A DNA stretch of 64,000 bases. It comes from Betaproteobacteria bacterium. Lineage in GTDB: Bacteria; Pseudomonadota; Gammaproteobacteria; Burkholderiales; Casimicrobiaceae. The notes beneath the pieces are model-generated. The model was not told the origin of the DNA. It saw only the letters and a list, made by a program, of their open reading frames with translations, and did no database searches. Below are positions 34,086 to 43,549 of this stretch, in pieces. Each line of letters opens with the position of its first letter. Within the stretch, counting starts at the first letter, position 1. A program made the translations under genes and the position numbers. The stretch is taken from assembly GCA_013298145.1 (NCBI GenBank), contig JAAFJO010000002.1:682001-746000 (forward strand), written 5' to 3'.

Positions 34086-34988
34086 TTAGCGGCCTAGGTA
34101 GACTTCGATGACACGATCATTGCTTTGCACATCTGCAAGTGAGCCCTCAGCCAGCACGCTGCCCTCGTGTAGCACGGTGACAATCTTCTTTTTCACGCGC
34201 TGTCCGCCGTTCACCAACTCACCAATAAATTTCATGTCGTGTTCAACGACGACCAGCGAATGTTTGCCTTCCAATGAAAGGAAGAGCTCTGCCGTGCGCT
34301 CGGTTTCTTCATCCGTCATCCCTGCGACGGGCTCATCAAGCAGCAAGAGTTGCGGCTTTTGCATCAACAGCATTCCAATCTCGAGCCACTGCTTTTGACC
34401 GTGTGAGAGATTGCCCGCGACTCGTGCGCTTTGTTGCGCAAGTTGAATTAGCTTCATCGTTGAATGAAGTTGATCGAGCTCGCTCGCGGTGAGTTTTGCG
34501 AACATCGTTCGGCGCACACGCCGATCTGTTTTTGCTGCGAGTTCTAAGTTTTCGAACACGCTTAAGTGTTCAAACACGGTGGGCTTTTGAAACTTACGCC
34601 CGATGCCGCGTTCAGCAATTTCACTCTCACGCAACCGAAGCAAATCGATGTTGGATCCGAAAAACGCCTTACCGCTGTCGGGCTTGGTTTTTCCAGTAAT
34701 CACGTCCATCATCGTTGTTTTGCCCGCGCCGTTGGGGCCGATGATGCAGCGAAGCTCGCCCACACGAATGTCGAGTGACAATTTGTTGAGCGCACGAAAC
34801 CCGTCAAACGAAACGGTCACCTCATCCACATACAAAATGCCACCCGAGGCTGTATCTACTACGTTGGGTTGCACGACTCGCGCGAAGCTAGCTGCTTGAC
34901 CGCCGGATTGAGCGGTTGCTTCGGCGCCATGCTTCTCGCGGTATTCTGCAAGCCGCTTCGCCCCGGCATCGAGAAGGTCTGGCGTCAT
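34086..34988 (-). CDS. urtD: urea ABC transporter ATP-binding subunit UrtD
   Basis: 300 residues from the ATG at 34988, which overlaps the urtC stop (ATGA); the frame is open further upstream inside urtC. Walker A is GPNGAGKTT, the signature LSHGQKQWLEIGMLL is the UrtD form, and Walker B is LLLLDEPVAGMTDEE. It pairs with UrtE as the cytosolic ATPase. An N-terminal ~50-residue segment before VDEVTVSF is longer than in LivG, as is common for UrtD. Confidence 0.95.
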   Translation of the reverse strand: MTPDLLDAGAKRLAEYREKHGAEATAQSGGQAASFARVVQPNVVDTASGGILYVDEVTVSFDGFRALNKLSLDIRVGELRCIIGPNGAGKTTMMDVITGKTKPDSGKAFFGSNIDLLRLRESEIAERGIGRKFQKPTVFEHLSVFENLELAAKTDRRVRRTMFAKLTASELDQLHSTMKLIQLAQQSARVAGNLSHGQKQWLEIGMLLMQKPQLLLLDEPVAGMTDEETERTAELFLSLEGKHSLVVVEHDMKFIGELVNGGQRVKKKIVTVLHEGSVLAEGSLADVQSNDRVIEVYLGR

Positions 34989-36142
34989 GCTTGGCTCCCC
35001 TGTGCTTGTGGATCCGCATTCGCCGCTACAGGCGGGGGAGTAGACGAGGCGCTCTCTTGTTTGTTCGCGTCCGATTTGGGGCTCCGCTTTCGGATGAGCC
35101 CGATGATCCCCTGGGGTAAAAACAGGGTGACAAGGATGAAGAGGGCACCGAGGAAATACAACCAAAACTCGGGAAAGGCGACAGTGAACCAGCTCTTTGC
35201 ACCATTCACAAAGAATGCGCCGAGAATCGGCCCGATTAAGGTGGCGCGCCCGCCCACGGCGGCCCAAATTGCGATTTCAATGCTCGCTGCGGGAGACATT
35301 TCGCTAGGGTTGATGATCCCCACTTGTGGCACGTAGAGCGCACCTGCAACGCCGCACATCATTGCCGAAATCGTCCAAATCGAGAGCTTGTACCAAAGCG
35401 TGTTGTAGCCGGTGAAAAGTACGCGCGTTTCTGCATCGCGGATGGCTTGCAGAACTCGGCCGTACTTACTTTGTACGAGATAGCGGGCGATGAGATAGAA
35501 CGCGATCAGCACGAGCCCACTGATAATGCAAAGCGATATTCGCATCGAGGGCGTTGCAATGGGAATATCGACGATACGCTTGAAATCGGTGAATCCATTG
35601 TTGCCACCGAAGCCCGTTTCGTTTCGGAAGAAGAGCAGCATTGCGGCGAAGGTGAGCGCTTGCGTGATGATCGAAAAGTAAACGCCTTTGATCCGCGAAC
35701 GAAACGCAAAGTAGCCAAACACAAAAGCGAGTATGCCGGGCGCGGCCACCATCAGCAGCAACGCCCAAAGAAAGTGCTCGCTCCCTGTCCAATGCCAAGG
35801 TAGCTCCTTCCAATCGAGAAACACCATGAAATCGGGCAGATCACTTTTGTAGACCCCATCGCGCCCAATTTGGCGCATGAGATACATGCCCATGGCGTAA
35901 CCACCCAGCGCAAAGAAAAGACCGTGGCCGAGCGAAAGGATGCCCGTGTATCCCCAAATCAAATCCATCGCGAGCGCGCAAATCGCAAAGCACATGATCT
36001 TGCCGATAAGCGTCACGTAAAAGTCTGGCAGAAACGGAATCACACCGAACAAAACGGCAAGCGAAAGCAGAAGCCCCCAGCGCACCATCGGGCTGAGCAA
36101 ACTATGTGTTTGGCCCAGCATGGGTTGTGTGTTGATCGTCAT
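34985..36142 (-). CDS. urtC: urea ABC transporter permease UrtC
   Basis: 385 residues from the ATG at 36142, sharing a base with the urtB stop (TAATG). About nine to ten hydrophobic segments; LIWGYTGILSLGHGLFFALGGYAMGMYLMR is broken here by the conserved LivM-type loop, and VFGYFAFRSRIKGVYFSI and PQVGIINPSEMSP follow. The C-terminal tail is Pro/Ala rich. It forms the inner membrane channel with UrtB. Start chosen by coupling and by the family N-terminus. Confidence 0.95.
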   Translation of the reverse strand: MTINTQPMLGQTHSLLSPMVRWGLLLSLAVLFGVIPFLPDFYVTLIGKIMCFAICALAMDLIWGYTGILSLGHGLFFALGGYAMGMYLMRQIGRDGVYKSDLPDFMVFLDWKELPWHWTGSEHFLWALLLMVAAPGILAFVFGYFAFRSRIKGVYFSIITQALTFAAMLLFFRNETGFGGNNGFTDFKRIVDIPIATPSMRISLCIISGLVLIAFYLIARYLVQSKYGRVLQAIRDAETRVLFTGYNTLWYKLSIWTISAMMCGVAGALYVPQVGIINPSEMSPAASIEIAIWAAVGGRATLIGPILGAFFVNGAKSWFTVAFPEFWLYFLGALFILVTLFLPQGIIGLIRKRSPKSDANKQESASSTPPPVAANADPQAQGSQA

Positions 36143-37755
36143 TAGTCTGCGCTCCTTCCTTTGAGCGCGAAAATGCCCTGTGGTCGACGCTGGATGAAGA
36201 CAACAATGAATGCGAGGACCGCAATCTTTGCGAGCACCGCGCCCGTCCACCCCTCCAGCAATTTGTTCAGCACGCCTAAGCCGAGCGCAGCGTAGACGGT
36301 GCCCGCGAGCTGGCCGACGCCACCGAGCACGACCACCAAGAACGAGTCAACGATATAGTTTTGGCCCAAGTCAGGCCCCACGTTGCCTACTTGTGAAAGC
36401 GCGCACCCGGCAAGCCCTGCGATCCCAGCGCCCAACGCGAACGCGTACGTATCGATACGCGCAGTGTTCACACCCATGCAGGAGGCCATCGTTCGATTTT
36501 GTGTGACGCCGCGAACGAAAAGTCCAAGCCGCGTTTTATTGATCAGCAGATAGACAAGCGCGAGTACAAAGAACGCAAAGAAGATGATCGCGATTCGGTT
36601 GTAGGGCAGCGTGAGGTTACTCATGACTGCAACGCCGCCCGAGAGAAAGGACGGGTTTTCGACGGGAACGTTTTGCGCGCCGAACAAGGTTCGCACCGAC
36701 TGGATCAGCACGAGCGAAATTCCCCACGTGGCGAGAAGCGTTTCGAGCGGTCGCCCGTACAGCCAGCGAATCACTGTTCGCTCGAGCACCGCGCCGACGA
36801 GCGCCGACACAGTGAACGCAACAGGAATCGCTGCCAGAATGTAGTAATCGAACCCAGACGGCAAGTGTTGGCGAAACAAGTTTTGTACGACATAGGTGGT
36901 GTAGGCGCCGATCATCATCAGCTCGCCATGCGCCATATTGATCACGCCCATCAAGCCGTAGGTGATGGCGAGCCCGAGCGCAACGAGGAGCAGAATTGAG
37001 CCGAGCGATGCCCCGCTAAAAATGACGCCTAATCGCTCGCCCCAAACGAGTTTGGCGTCAATCGCTTTGATTGCATTTGCGAGCGCGGTACGAACCTCAG
37101 GATCGCTTTCACCTGTCGGCTGCAAACGTTCCTGAAGAAGCGACTTTACTGACGGCTCGCCGCTTGAAGCGAGCGCTGCGACCGCTTCTAAGCGTTTCGC
37201 CTTATCGCTACTGGCAACCAACATCGCCGCGCGAAGTTGTTGCAGTCGAGATTTGAGTTCGGCATCGCTTTCCTTTGCGATGGCCCGGTCGATGATCGGG
37301 AGCTTGGCCTCATTGGCCTCATCTTTGAGTTCAGTGATCGCCTTTGCGCGGGTGTTTCGATCCTCCGAGAGCAAGGAGAACGCCGCCCTCGCGGTGTCGA
37401 GTTCGCCGCGCACGCGGTTATTGTTCACCACGTCTTCAGCGTTGGGCGGAAGCGTCGTTTCCGCGCCGGTCGCAGCATCAAGCGCTTTCCCGTCGCGCAC
37501 AATGTAGACGCGACCCTCGGCAATCTTCACTGCATCGTCAAGCAGAGCGTCAATGAGGCGAACCAGTCCATCGCTTGGTTCCGCGATGGCTTTGGCGAGT
37601 GCCGATAGGCGATCATCGTTCTCGCCGACTGCAATTGCTTTAGCGGCTTCAGGTGTGAGCGCCAATGATAATTGGGGCAACGTGACAAATATGAGTGCGA
37701 ATAACGTTGTACTTAAACATCGTCTCGCCCCATTAAAAACGTCCGGTAAGCGCAT
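36142..37755 (-). CDS. urtB: urea ABC transporter permease UrtB
   Basis: 537 residues. A signal peptide-like start and a ~220-residue soluble, HEAT-like helical domain (TARAAFSLLSEDRNTRAKAI, LLQERLQPTGESDPEVRTAL) precede the LivH-type permease with GVINMAHGELMMIGAYTTY. The large N-terminal domain is normal for UrtB. It makes the permease with UrtC. A strong terminator-like hairpin just upstream (37775-37814) separates it from urtA, which should make urtA mRNA more abundant. Confidence 0.95.
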   Translation of the reverse strand: MRLPDVFNGARRCLSTTLFALIFVTLPQLSLALTPEAAKAIAVGENDDRLSALAKAIAEPSDGLVRLIDALLDDAVKIAEGRVYIVRDGKALDAATGAETTLPPNAEDVVNNNRVRGELDTARAAFSLLSEDRNTRAKAITELKDEANEAKLPIIDRAIAKESDAELKSRLQQLRAAMLVASSDKAKRLEAVAALASSGEPSVKSLLQERLQPTGESDPEVRTALANAIKAIDAKLVWGERLGVIFSGASLGSILLLVALGLAITYGLMGVINMAHGELMMIGAYTTYVVQNLFRQHLPSGFDYYILAAIPVAFTVSALVGAVLERTVIRWLYGRPLETLLATWGISLVLIQSVRTLFGAQNVPVENPSFLSGGVAVMSNLTLPYNRIAIIFFAFFVLALVYLLINKTRLGLFVRGVTQNRTMASCMGVNTARIDTYAFALGAGIAGLAGCALSQVGNVGPDLGQNYIVDSFLVVVLGGVGQLAGTVYAALGLGVLNKLLEGWTGAVLAKIAVLAFIVVFIQRRPQGIFALKGRSAD

Positions 37756-37774
37756 AAGTTACCTGAATATTCAG

Positions 37775-37814
37775 AAAAAAAGAGATGGGGTGGCAGAAGC
37801 CCGAATCCCATCTC
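37775..37814 (-). terminator. intrinsic terminator / attenuator between urtA and urtB
   Basis: On the minus strand GAGATGGG pairs with CCCATCTC (37807-37814 and 37782-37790) across a 16-nt loop and is followed by seven T (37775-37781). It ends 20 nt before the urtB start. Partial read-through would set a high ratio of binding protein to permease. Confidence 0.8.
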
Positions 37815-38036
37815 CTTGATGGCAGCTTGTGAGCGCAGACGTCCATCCAGGACTTGCAAGGAAGCGCACTTGAACCGAGCGTGCTGCGAATCTTTTAACG
37901 CCAAGCAAAGTCGCCAACGCGCTTAGGAATCCTCGGCGCACAACAGCGTTATGACACCCTGTCGAATCCTTGCGCGCTCCGCTGAGGTTGAATCCGCGAA
38001 CGAATCCAACCATCAGACTGCGAGCGAAGCGACTGA

Positions 38037-39329
38037 CTAGATCTTGGTCTTGCCGTCCGGCACGTCTTTCTTCTTGTCGTTACCCGGGATGAACGGACTC
38101 CAAGGATTGGCGCGAACTGGGCCCGGCGTCTTCCAAACGATGTTGAACTGACCATCGGCCTTAATTTCACCGATGAAGACTGGTTTGTGCAGGTGATGAT
38201 TGCGCTCATCCATCTTCGCAGTGAAGCCTGAAGGCGCTTTGAACGTTTGTCCCGCCATTGCAGCAATCACCTTATCGGTGTCGGTCGATTTCGCTTTTTC
38301 AACGGCTTGCTTCCACATGTAGATGCCGATGTAGGTCGCTTCCATCGGATCGTTGGTGAGCGGCTTGTCTTTGTGGCCTGGGAGATTCTTCGCTTTGGCG
38401 TAGGCAGCCCACTTTTTCGTGAACTCATCATTCGCAGGATTCTTCAAACTCATGAAGTAGTTCCATGCGGCAAGATGTCCCACGAGCGGTTTCGTATCAA
38501 CGCCGCGAAGCTCTTCTTCACCGACTGAGAATGCCACGACCGGAACGTCTTTCGCTTTCAGGCCTTGGTTGCCGAGCTCTTTGTAGAACGGCACGTTGGA
38601 ATCGCCGTTGATCGTCGAGATCACTGCCGTTTTCTTGCCTTCGGACGAGAACTTCTTGATCTTTGCGATGATGGTTTGGTAATCGCTGTGTCCGAACGGT
38701 GTGTACTCTTCCATGATGTCAGCGTCAGCGATTCCTTTTGACTTAAGGAAGGAGCGCAGAATCTTGTTGGTCGTGCGTGGATACACGTAGTCCGTGCCGA
38801 GCAACACAAAGCGCTTCGCTGAGCCGCCGTCTTTACTCATCAAGTATTCAACTGCAGGAATCGCTTGCTGGTTGGGCGCGGCACCCGTGTAGAACACGTT
38901 TTTCGAAAGCTCTTCACCCTCATATTGCACCGGGTAGAAGAGCAAACCGTTAAGCTCTTCAAACACGGGCAACACCGACTTACGCGACACGGAGGTCCAG
39001 CAACCGAAGGTCACCGCCACTTTGTCTGCGCTGATGAGTTGTCGTGCTTTTTCGGCGAACAGCGGCCAATTCGACGCCGGATCAACCACCACAGGTTCGA
39101 GCTTGCGACCGAGCACGCCGCCTTTGGCGTTGATTTCGTCAATCGCCATCAAGGCGACATCTTTCAGCACCGTTTCTGAAATGGCCATGGTGCCGGACAA
39201 CGAGTGCAGAACGCCGACCTTAATGGGCGCGCCTTGTGCAACTGCGAGCGATGAGAATGAACTGCCAAATGCAACAGCGCTGGCAGCAGCAATTGCCTTC
39301 AGCGTGTGGCGGCGGACCGAATTGGTCAT
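38037..39329 (-). CDS. urtA: urea ABC transporter substrate-binding protein UrtA
   Basis: 430 residues from the ATG at 39329, preceded by GGGGAG. A signal peptide with SVRRHTLKA (twin-arginine-like) ends near AVAQG. The mature protein has the Peripla_BP_5 urea-type sequence: KVGVLHSLSGTMAISE, PVVVDPASNWPLFAEKARQL, FGCWTSVSRKSVLPVFEE and NGLLFYPVQYEGEE. It binds urea in the periplasm and delivers it to UrtBC. A sigma-54 promoter and NtrC-like sites lie upstream (39504-39614), so nitrogen limitation should induce it. Confidence 0.96.
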   Translation of the reverse strand: MTNSVRRHTLKAIAAASAVAFGSSFSSLAVAQGAPIKVGVLHSLSGTMAISETVLKDVALMAIDEINAKGGVLGRKLEPVVVDPASNWPLFAEKARQLISADKVAVTFGCWTSVSRKSVLPVFEELNGLLFYPVQYEGEELSKNVFYTGAAPNQQAIPAVEYLMSKDGGSAKRFVLLGTDYVYPRTTNKILRSFLKSKGIADADIMEEYTPFGHSDYQTIIAKIKKFSSEGKKTAVISTINGDSNVPFYKELGNQGLKAKDVPVVAFSVGEEELRGVDTKPLVGHLAAWNYFMSLKNPANDEFTKKWAAYAKAKNLPGHKDKPLTNDPMEATYIGIYMWKQAVEKAKSTDTDKVIAAMAGQTFKAPSGFTAKMDERNHHLHKPVFIGEIKADGQFNIVWKTPGPVRANPWSPFIPGNDKKKDVPDGKTKI

Positions 39330-39503
39330 GTCGTGAACTCCCCTGAGATGGTTAAAGAAGCGAAACACCGCGGCGTTAGAGGCAGCGCGGAGAGGCGTTG
39401 TGCGCAGGCCGCAGGCGTTTAGATGACATATAAGCGCGCGATACCGCGCCCGAAAAAACGTCACGCTCTGCTTTGTGGGTCAACATCTCTTAATTGCTGC
39501 ATC

Positions 39504-39518
39504 GCAAAACACATGCCA
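39504..39518 (-). promoter_or_regulatory. sigma-54 (RpoN) promoter of the urt operon
   Basis: The minus strand reads TGGCATGTGTTTTGC. The -24 GG and -12 GC are exactly 10 nt apart and four of the consensus TGGCA/TTGC bases are kept at each end. The start site would be near 39492, giving a ~160-nt leader before urtA. Confidence 0.75.
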
Positions 39519-39528
39519 CATGCTTCGC

Positions 39529-39543
39529 GCATCTAACCGGTGC
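39529..39543 (-). promoter_or_regulatory. NtrC-like dyad, promoter-proximal
   Basis: GCATC-TAACC-GGTGC, one mismatch from the GCACC-N5-GGTGC dyad. It lies about 40-50 nt upstream of the predicted sigma-54 start site. Confidence 0.45.
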
Positions 39544-39599
39544 GGCGCTCAGCGTGGGTAGCGTGAAATCCGTCAAAGTGGTGCGAATTAAACGGGGGT

Positions 39600-39614
39600 G
39601 CGCCGAAACGGTGC
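39600..39614 (-). promoter_or_regulatory. NtrC-like dyad, promoter-distal
   Basis: GCGCC-GAAAC-GGTGC, one base from GCACC-N5-GGTGC, extended to TGCGCC...GGTGCTT. It is about 110-120 nt upstream of the predicted urtA start site, a usual enhancer distance, and about 60 nt before ureD on the other strand. Confidence 0.6.
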
Positions 39615-39659
39615 TTAACGCATCAAAGTAGTCCGAACGGCCACGGGTGCAGGCCTCCA

Positions 39660-39665
39660 TAAAAT
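39660..39665 (+). promoter_or_regulatory. -10 hexamer immediately before ureD
   Basis: TAAAAT, 7 nt before the ATG at 39673 with no Shine-Dalgarno. The in-frame ATG at 39664 overlaps the hexamer and is unlikely to be used. Suggests constitutive leaderless transcription of the urease operon. Confidence 0.5.
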
Positions 39666-39672
39666 GGGTTGC

Positions 39673-40560
39673 ATGAATCAAGTGCCGCGATCCAGAGAGA
39701 CGACAGCATCCGAGGACGGCTCGCAGTGGCACGCAGCGCTAACGCTGTGCTTTCAGTCAGCTGCGGGGGCAACACGAATTACCGAGCGTGCGCATTCAGG
39801 TCCGTTGCGGCTCCTGAAGCCGCTCTACCCGGAGGGCGATCGCAATTGTCATGCAGTGATTGTTCATCCGCCGGGAGGAATTGTTGCGGGAGATGCCCTA
39901 GTTACGAAGGTTCGCGTGGAAAGCGCAGCACATGCAGTGCTAACGACGCCGGGCGCGCAAAAGTGGTATCGGTCTACATCGAGCGGCGCGAGCGCAGACA
40001 CCACGCTCCGGGTTGAAAGTGAAGCGGCGCTTGAATGGCTTCCACAAGAGGCCATTGTTTTTGACGGTGCGGTGGCGAAACAAAACATTTCGATTGATCT
40101 TGGCTCTACTGCGAAGTTTTTCGGATGGGAAATGGTGTGCTTTGGGCGTCGCGCTCACGAGGAGAGTTTTCGGCGAGGCTCCTTCGCGCAAGACATTCGT
40201 ATCGTTCGTGGCGATTCGTTGCTCTGGCAGGAGACAGCGCGCTTGAAGGGCGCTGATCCGCTTTTTGGTTCACCGGTTGGTTGGGGCGGGCAAACCGTGT
40301 CGGCCACCGCCTGGCTCGCCGCTGGGCATAGCGATGCCGCGCGCGGCGCGAACGATCAAGCGCTGCTTGTGGCCATTCGTGAGGCGCTGGGTGTCGAAAT
40401 CAAGAGCGGCGCATCAAACCCGGCGCCCGGTTTTTTTGTGGTGAAAGCGATCGGCGCTGATGCGGAGTCGGTACGCGACTTGCTAATTCGCGTGTGGAGC
40501 CGGATAAGATTGAATGTGTTTGGCCTTGAGCCTCAACGTCCGCGCATTTGGAATACGTGA
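39673..40560 (+). CDS. ureD: urease accessory protein UreD (UreH)
   Basis: 295 residues from the ATG at 39673 (298 from the ATG at 39664). Blocks [29 protein letters not shown] (shortened here to its ends [10 protein letters not shown] and [10 protein letters not shown]), [11 protein letters not shown] and [12 protein letters not shown] define UreD. UreD forms a scaffold with UreF and UreG on apo-urease and channels nickel to the active site. First gene of the urease operon, divergent from urtA. Confidence 0.95.
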   Translation: MNQVPRSRETTASEDGSQWHAALTLCFQSAAGATRITERAHSGPLRLLKPLYPEGDRNCHAVIVHPPGGIVAGDALVTKVRVESAAHAVLTTPGAQKWYRSTSSGASADTTLRVESEAALEWLPQEAIVFDGAVAKQNISIDLGSTAKFFGWEMVCFGRRAHEESFRRGSFAQDIRIVRGDSLLWQETARLKGADPLFGSPVGWGGQTVSATAWLAAGHSDAARGANDQALLVAIREALGVEIKSGASNPAPGFFVVKAIGADAESVRDLLIRVWSRIRLNVFGLEPQRPRIWNT

Positions 40561-40570
40561 GTACAGCGCT

Positions 40571-40873
40571 ATGGATCTAAGCCCCCGCGAAAAAGACAAA
40601 CTTCTCATCTTCACCGCCGCGCTGGTAGCCGAACGGCGCAAGGCGCGCGGACTCAAGTTGAACCATCCCGAAGCGATGGCTTTCATCAGCGCTGCGGTGC
40701 TAGAAGGTGCGCGCGATGGAAAAACGGTGGCGCAACTGATGAGCGAGGGCACAAAAGTGCTCAGCAGAGAAGATGTGATGGACGGTGTTCCCGAAATGAT
40801 TCCCGAAATTCAAGTCGAGGCAACGTTTCCTGATGGAACAAAGCTTGTCACCGTGCATCATCCCATTCAGTAA
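40571..40873 (+). CDS. ureA: urease gamma subunit UreA
   Basis: 100 residues, the standard length. [45 protein letters not shown] and [20 protein letters not shown] are all canonical. It forms the (UreABC)3 trimer of trimers. The start is 10 nt after the ureD stop. A 6-bp hairpin spans its stop codon. Confidence 0.97.
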   Translation: MDLSPREKDKLLIFTAALVAERRKARGLKLNHPEAMAFISAAVLEGARDGKTVAQLMSEGTKVLSREDVMDGVPEMIPEIQVEATFPDGTKLVTVHHPIQ

Positions 40874-40877
40874 TGGG
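40862..40877 (+). other. hairpin over the ureA stop codon
   Basis: CCCATT-CAGT-AATGGG forms a 6-bp stem with a 4-nt loop that includes the TAA stop. No T run follows. It may affect mRNA processing or ribosome spacing between ureA and ureB. Confidence 0.35.
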
Positions 40878-40933
40878 CGGCAACTCAGCGTTTGCTGTGC
40901 AATTAATGTAGGAGCGGCGGGGCCGAAAGATTT

Positions 40934-41341
40934 ATGACTCCAGGCGAAATCATTACTGAAGCGGGCGATGTAGATTTGAACGCCGGCCGCCGCACTCAGA
41001 CGCTGTCTGTCGCGAACACGGGGGATCGGCCGATTCAAGTGGGCTCGCATTACCATTTTTACGAAACCAATCAAGCACTTGCTTTTACGCGTGAGGCGGC
41101 GCGCGGGATGCGACTCAACATCGCCGCCGGAACCGCCGTCCGTTTCGAGCCCGGCCAGTCGCGCACCGTCGAGCTTGTTGATTTCGCTGGCGCTCGAATC
41201 GTATTTGGTTTTCGAGGGCAGGTAATGGGCGCGCTCGATAAACGCACGGGCGCAAAAGGGGTCGGCACAAAAGCTCACGGCAAGGCGCTTCAAACAACCA
41301 GCGTGTCGAGCGTTACGCCAAGAAAGAAGACACGATCATGA
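40934..41341 (+). CDS. ureB: urease beta subunit UreB with C-terminal extension
   Basis: 135 residues against the usual 101-110. The core is canonical: [43 protein letters not shown]-type [18 protein letters not shown] and [17 protein letters not shown]. The last ~30 residues (after VMGALDKR) are a polar, basic tail rich in Thr, Ser and Lys, not part of the fold. The stop overlaps the ATG of a secreted protein gene (ATGA), so the tail may result from read-through into the spacer when that gene joined the operon; this is inference. Confidence 0.95.
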   Translation: MTPGEIITEAGDVDLNAGRRTQTLSVANTGDRPIQVGSHYHFYETNQALAFTREAARGMRLNIAAGTAVRFEPGQSRTVELVDFAGARIVFGFRGQVMGALDKRTGAKGVGTKAHGKALQTTSVSSVTPRKKTRS

Positions 41342-41808
41342 GAACGCTGAGGTTGGCGGCTCTTAGCTTAGCGCTGATGGGTTCATGTACGTTCGCTCAT
41401 CCAATTCTTCCGCGTGTGAGTGACGCGGAGGCGCAAGTCGAGGTAGAGCTATTCAGAGTTGCTTTGCGTAAAGCGGTTCAGGCAAAAGATGTGAATGCGC
41501 TGAGGACGATGTATGCGGATGAGTTCACGCACACACATACAAGCGGTAAAGTGGATGGCAAAGATGCGCGAATTGTGTCGCTTCTCGCGAACGAGGCCAC
41601 GGTAGAGATGGCGCCAACGCCGGAAATCCGGACGACATGCTACGGCGGAAACACGTGCGCCGTTCGCGCGTTAAGCCCGATTAAGCGGGGCGACGGCAAA
41701 TGGTTTGACGTGCGGTGGACGCAGACATTTGTAAAAACAGAAAAGAGCTGGCAACTCGTGATAAGCCAGGCTACAGGCCTGCTCAACACCGTTCGCGAAA
41801 ATCCATAG
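41338..41808 (+). CDS. secreted NTF2-like (DUF4440/SnoaL-type) protein inside the urease operon
   Basis: 156 residues. A signal peptide ([16 protein letters not shown]) leads into a compact alpha+beta domain with the DUF4440-like pattern [32 protein letters not shown] in split form ([33 protein letters not shown]) and a late [19 protein letters not shown]. The fold family is nuclear transport factor 2-like, which is functionally diverse. It overlaps ureB by 4 bases and is 8 nt before ureC, so it is co-translated with urease. Two cysteines ([11 protein letters not shown]) might pair. Its role with urease is unknown. Confidence 0.72.
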   Translation: MRTLRLAALSLALMGSCTFAHPILPRVSDAEAQVEVELFRVALRKAVQAKDVNALRTMYADEFTHTHTSGKVDGKDARIVSLLANEATVEMAPTPEIRTTCYGGNTCAVRALSPIKRGDGKWFDVRWTQTFVKTEKSWQLVISQATGLLNTVRENP

Positions 41809-41816
41809 GGACAAGT

Positions 41817-43547
41817 ATGACTTTGATCAGCCGGCGAGCCTATGCCGAGATGTACGGCCCCACCGTAGGGGATCGCGTCCGTTTAGCCGACACCGATCTT
41901 TTGATCGAAGTTGAGCGTGACCTCACTGTTTACGGTGAAGAGGTGAAATTTGGCGGCGGCAAAGTGATTCGTGATGGCATGGGGCAATCTCAGCTACCCG
42001 CCGCGAAGGTGGCCGACACGATCATCACCAACGCGCTAATCGTCGATGCCAAGCTGGGAATATTGAAAGCAGATATCGGGCTTAAGAACGGTCGCGTTTG
42101 GAAAATCGGCAAAGGTGGCAATCCTGACGTTCAGCCTGGCGTCACCGTTCCTATCGGTGGCGCGACCGAGGTGATCGCGGGCGAAGGCATGATCGTGACC
42201 GCGGGCGGCATTGATTGCCACATTCATTTCATCTGCCCGCAGCAGATTGAAGAGGCGCTCGCAAGTGGGATCACCACGATGATTGGCGGCGGCACAGGCC
42301 CTGCAGCGGGCACGAGTGCCACGACGGTAACACCGGGGCTCTTTCATATGCGAGAAATGTTGCGCGCGGCGGACGCATTTCCGATGAACCTCGGCTTCTT
42401 TGGTAAAGGAAATATTTCCAAGCCTGGCCCAATTGCCGAGCAAATCGAAGCCGGCGCGATTGGGCTCAAGCTGCATGAAGATTGGGGCACTACACCCGCT
42501 GCGATCGATAACTGCCTAACTGTGGCTGACAAGTACGATGTGCAGGTCGCAATTCACTCCGACACATTGAACGAATCGGGCTTTGTAGAAAACACCATTG
42601 CCGCCACCAAAGGTCGAAGCCTTTGCGCGTTCCACACTGAGGGCGCGGGCGGCGGACACGCGCCAGACATTCTGCGCGTGATCGGCACTGAAAACTTTTT
42701 GCCATCATCCACCAACCCCACGATGCCCTACACCGTGAACACGGTCGATGAGCATTTGGATATGTTGATGGTCTGCCATCACCTTGACTCGGCCATCGCC
42801 GAAGATCTCGCGTTTGCTGAATCACGTATTCGTCGCGAAACAATCGCTGCAGAAGACATCTTGCATGATCTGGGCGCGATTTCGATGATGTCTTCTGACT
42901 CGCAAGCGATGGGACGTGTTGGAGAAGTGATTACGCGTACCTGGCAAACGGCGCACAAGATGAAAGCGCAGCGCGGTTGGCTTCCCCCTCCCCCAGGGGC
43001 CGAGGCAACACGAGCCAACTCCCGCAACGACAACTATCGCGCGCTTCGCTACATCGCGAAGTACACGATAAATCCCGCGATTTCACATGGCGTTTCGCAT
43101 GAGGTGGGCTCGATCGAGGAAGGTAAGTGGGCCGACATCGTGTTGTGGCGCCCCGCTTTTTTTGGTGTGAAGCCCTCGATGATATTGAAAGGCGGGCAAA
43201 TTGCGTGGGCGCTCATGGGCGATGCGAATGCGTCGATCCCCACGCCGCAGCCCGTGCATGGCCGCCCAATGTTCGCGTCGTTCGGCGGTGCGGTGGCAAG
43301 CTCTTCGCTCACTTTCGTGTCAAACGCGGCGCTCGATGCGGGCGTGGCGAAGCGATATGGCATTCACAAACGTGTGGTCGCCGTACAAAACATTCGCAAG
43401 ATTCGCAAGCAGCACATGCAGCTCAATAGCTATATGCCGCAAATGGAGGTGGATCCTGAGACCTACGAAGTGCGCGCCGACGGCGTGCTTTTGAAGTGTG
43501 AAGCCGCGAAATCATTGCCCATGACACAGAAGTATTTCTTGTTTTAA
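41817..43547 (+). CDS. ureC: urease alpha subunit UreC
   Basis: 576 residues from the ATG at 41817, where the canonical start [20 protein letters not shown] lies; the frame stays open upstream in the previous gene. Nickel ligands are visible: HIHFICPQQ, the carbamylated Lys in GLKLHEDWG, and [13 protein letters not shown]. The flap histidine is in MVCHHLD. It hydrolyses urea to ammonia and carbamate in the cytosol. All catalytic motifs are intact, so the enzyme should be active once nickel is inserted. Confidence 0.98.
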   Translation: MTLISRRAYAEMYGPTVGDRVRLADTDLLIEVERDLTVYGEEVKFGGGKVIRDGMGQSQLPAAKVADTIITNALIVDAKLGILKADIGLKNGRVWKIGKGGNPDVQPGVTVPIGGATEVIAGEGMIVTAGGIDCHIHFICPQQIEEALASGITTMIGGGTGPAAGTSATTVTPGLFHMREMLRAADAFPMNLGFFGKGNISKPGPIAEQIEAGAIGLKLHEDWGTTPAAIDNCLTVADKYDVQVAIHSDTLNESGFVENTIAATKGRSLCAFHTEGAGGGHAPDILRVIGTENFLPSSTNPTMPYTVNTVDEHLDMLMVCHHLDSAIAEDLAFAESRIRRETIAAEDILHDLGAISMMSSDSQAMGRVGEVITRTWQTAHKMKAQRGWLPPPPGAEATRANSRNDNYRALRYIAKYTINPAISHGVSHEVGSIEEGKWADIVLWRPAFFGVKPSMILKGGQIAWALMGDANASIPTPQPVHGRPMFASFGGAVASSSLTFVSNAALDAGVAKRYGIHKRVVAVQNIRKIRKQHMQLNSYMPQMEVDPETYEVRADGVLLKCEAAKSLPMTQKYFLF

Positions 43548-43549
43548 TC

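Noticed and set aside
39615..39672. A sigma-54 promoter for ureD
   Set aside because: No GG-N10-GC site with TGGC/TTGC context on the plus strand; the closest match, near TGGGTTGC, lacks the spacing.
40908..40926. GTAGGAGCGGCGGGGCCG as another REP element
   Set aside because: It has a GTAG head, but the stem is only 4 bp and it lies in the ribosome binding region of ureB, so it is better read as leader sequence.
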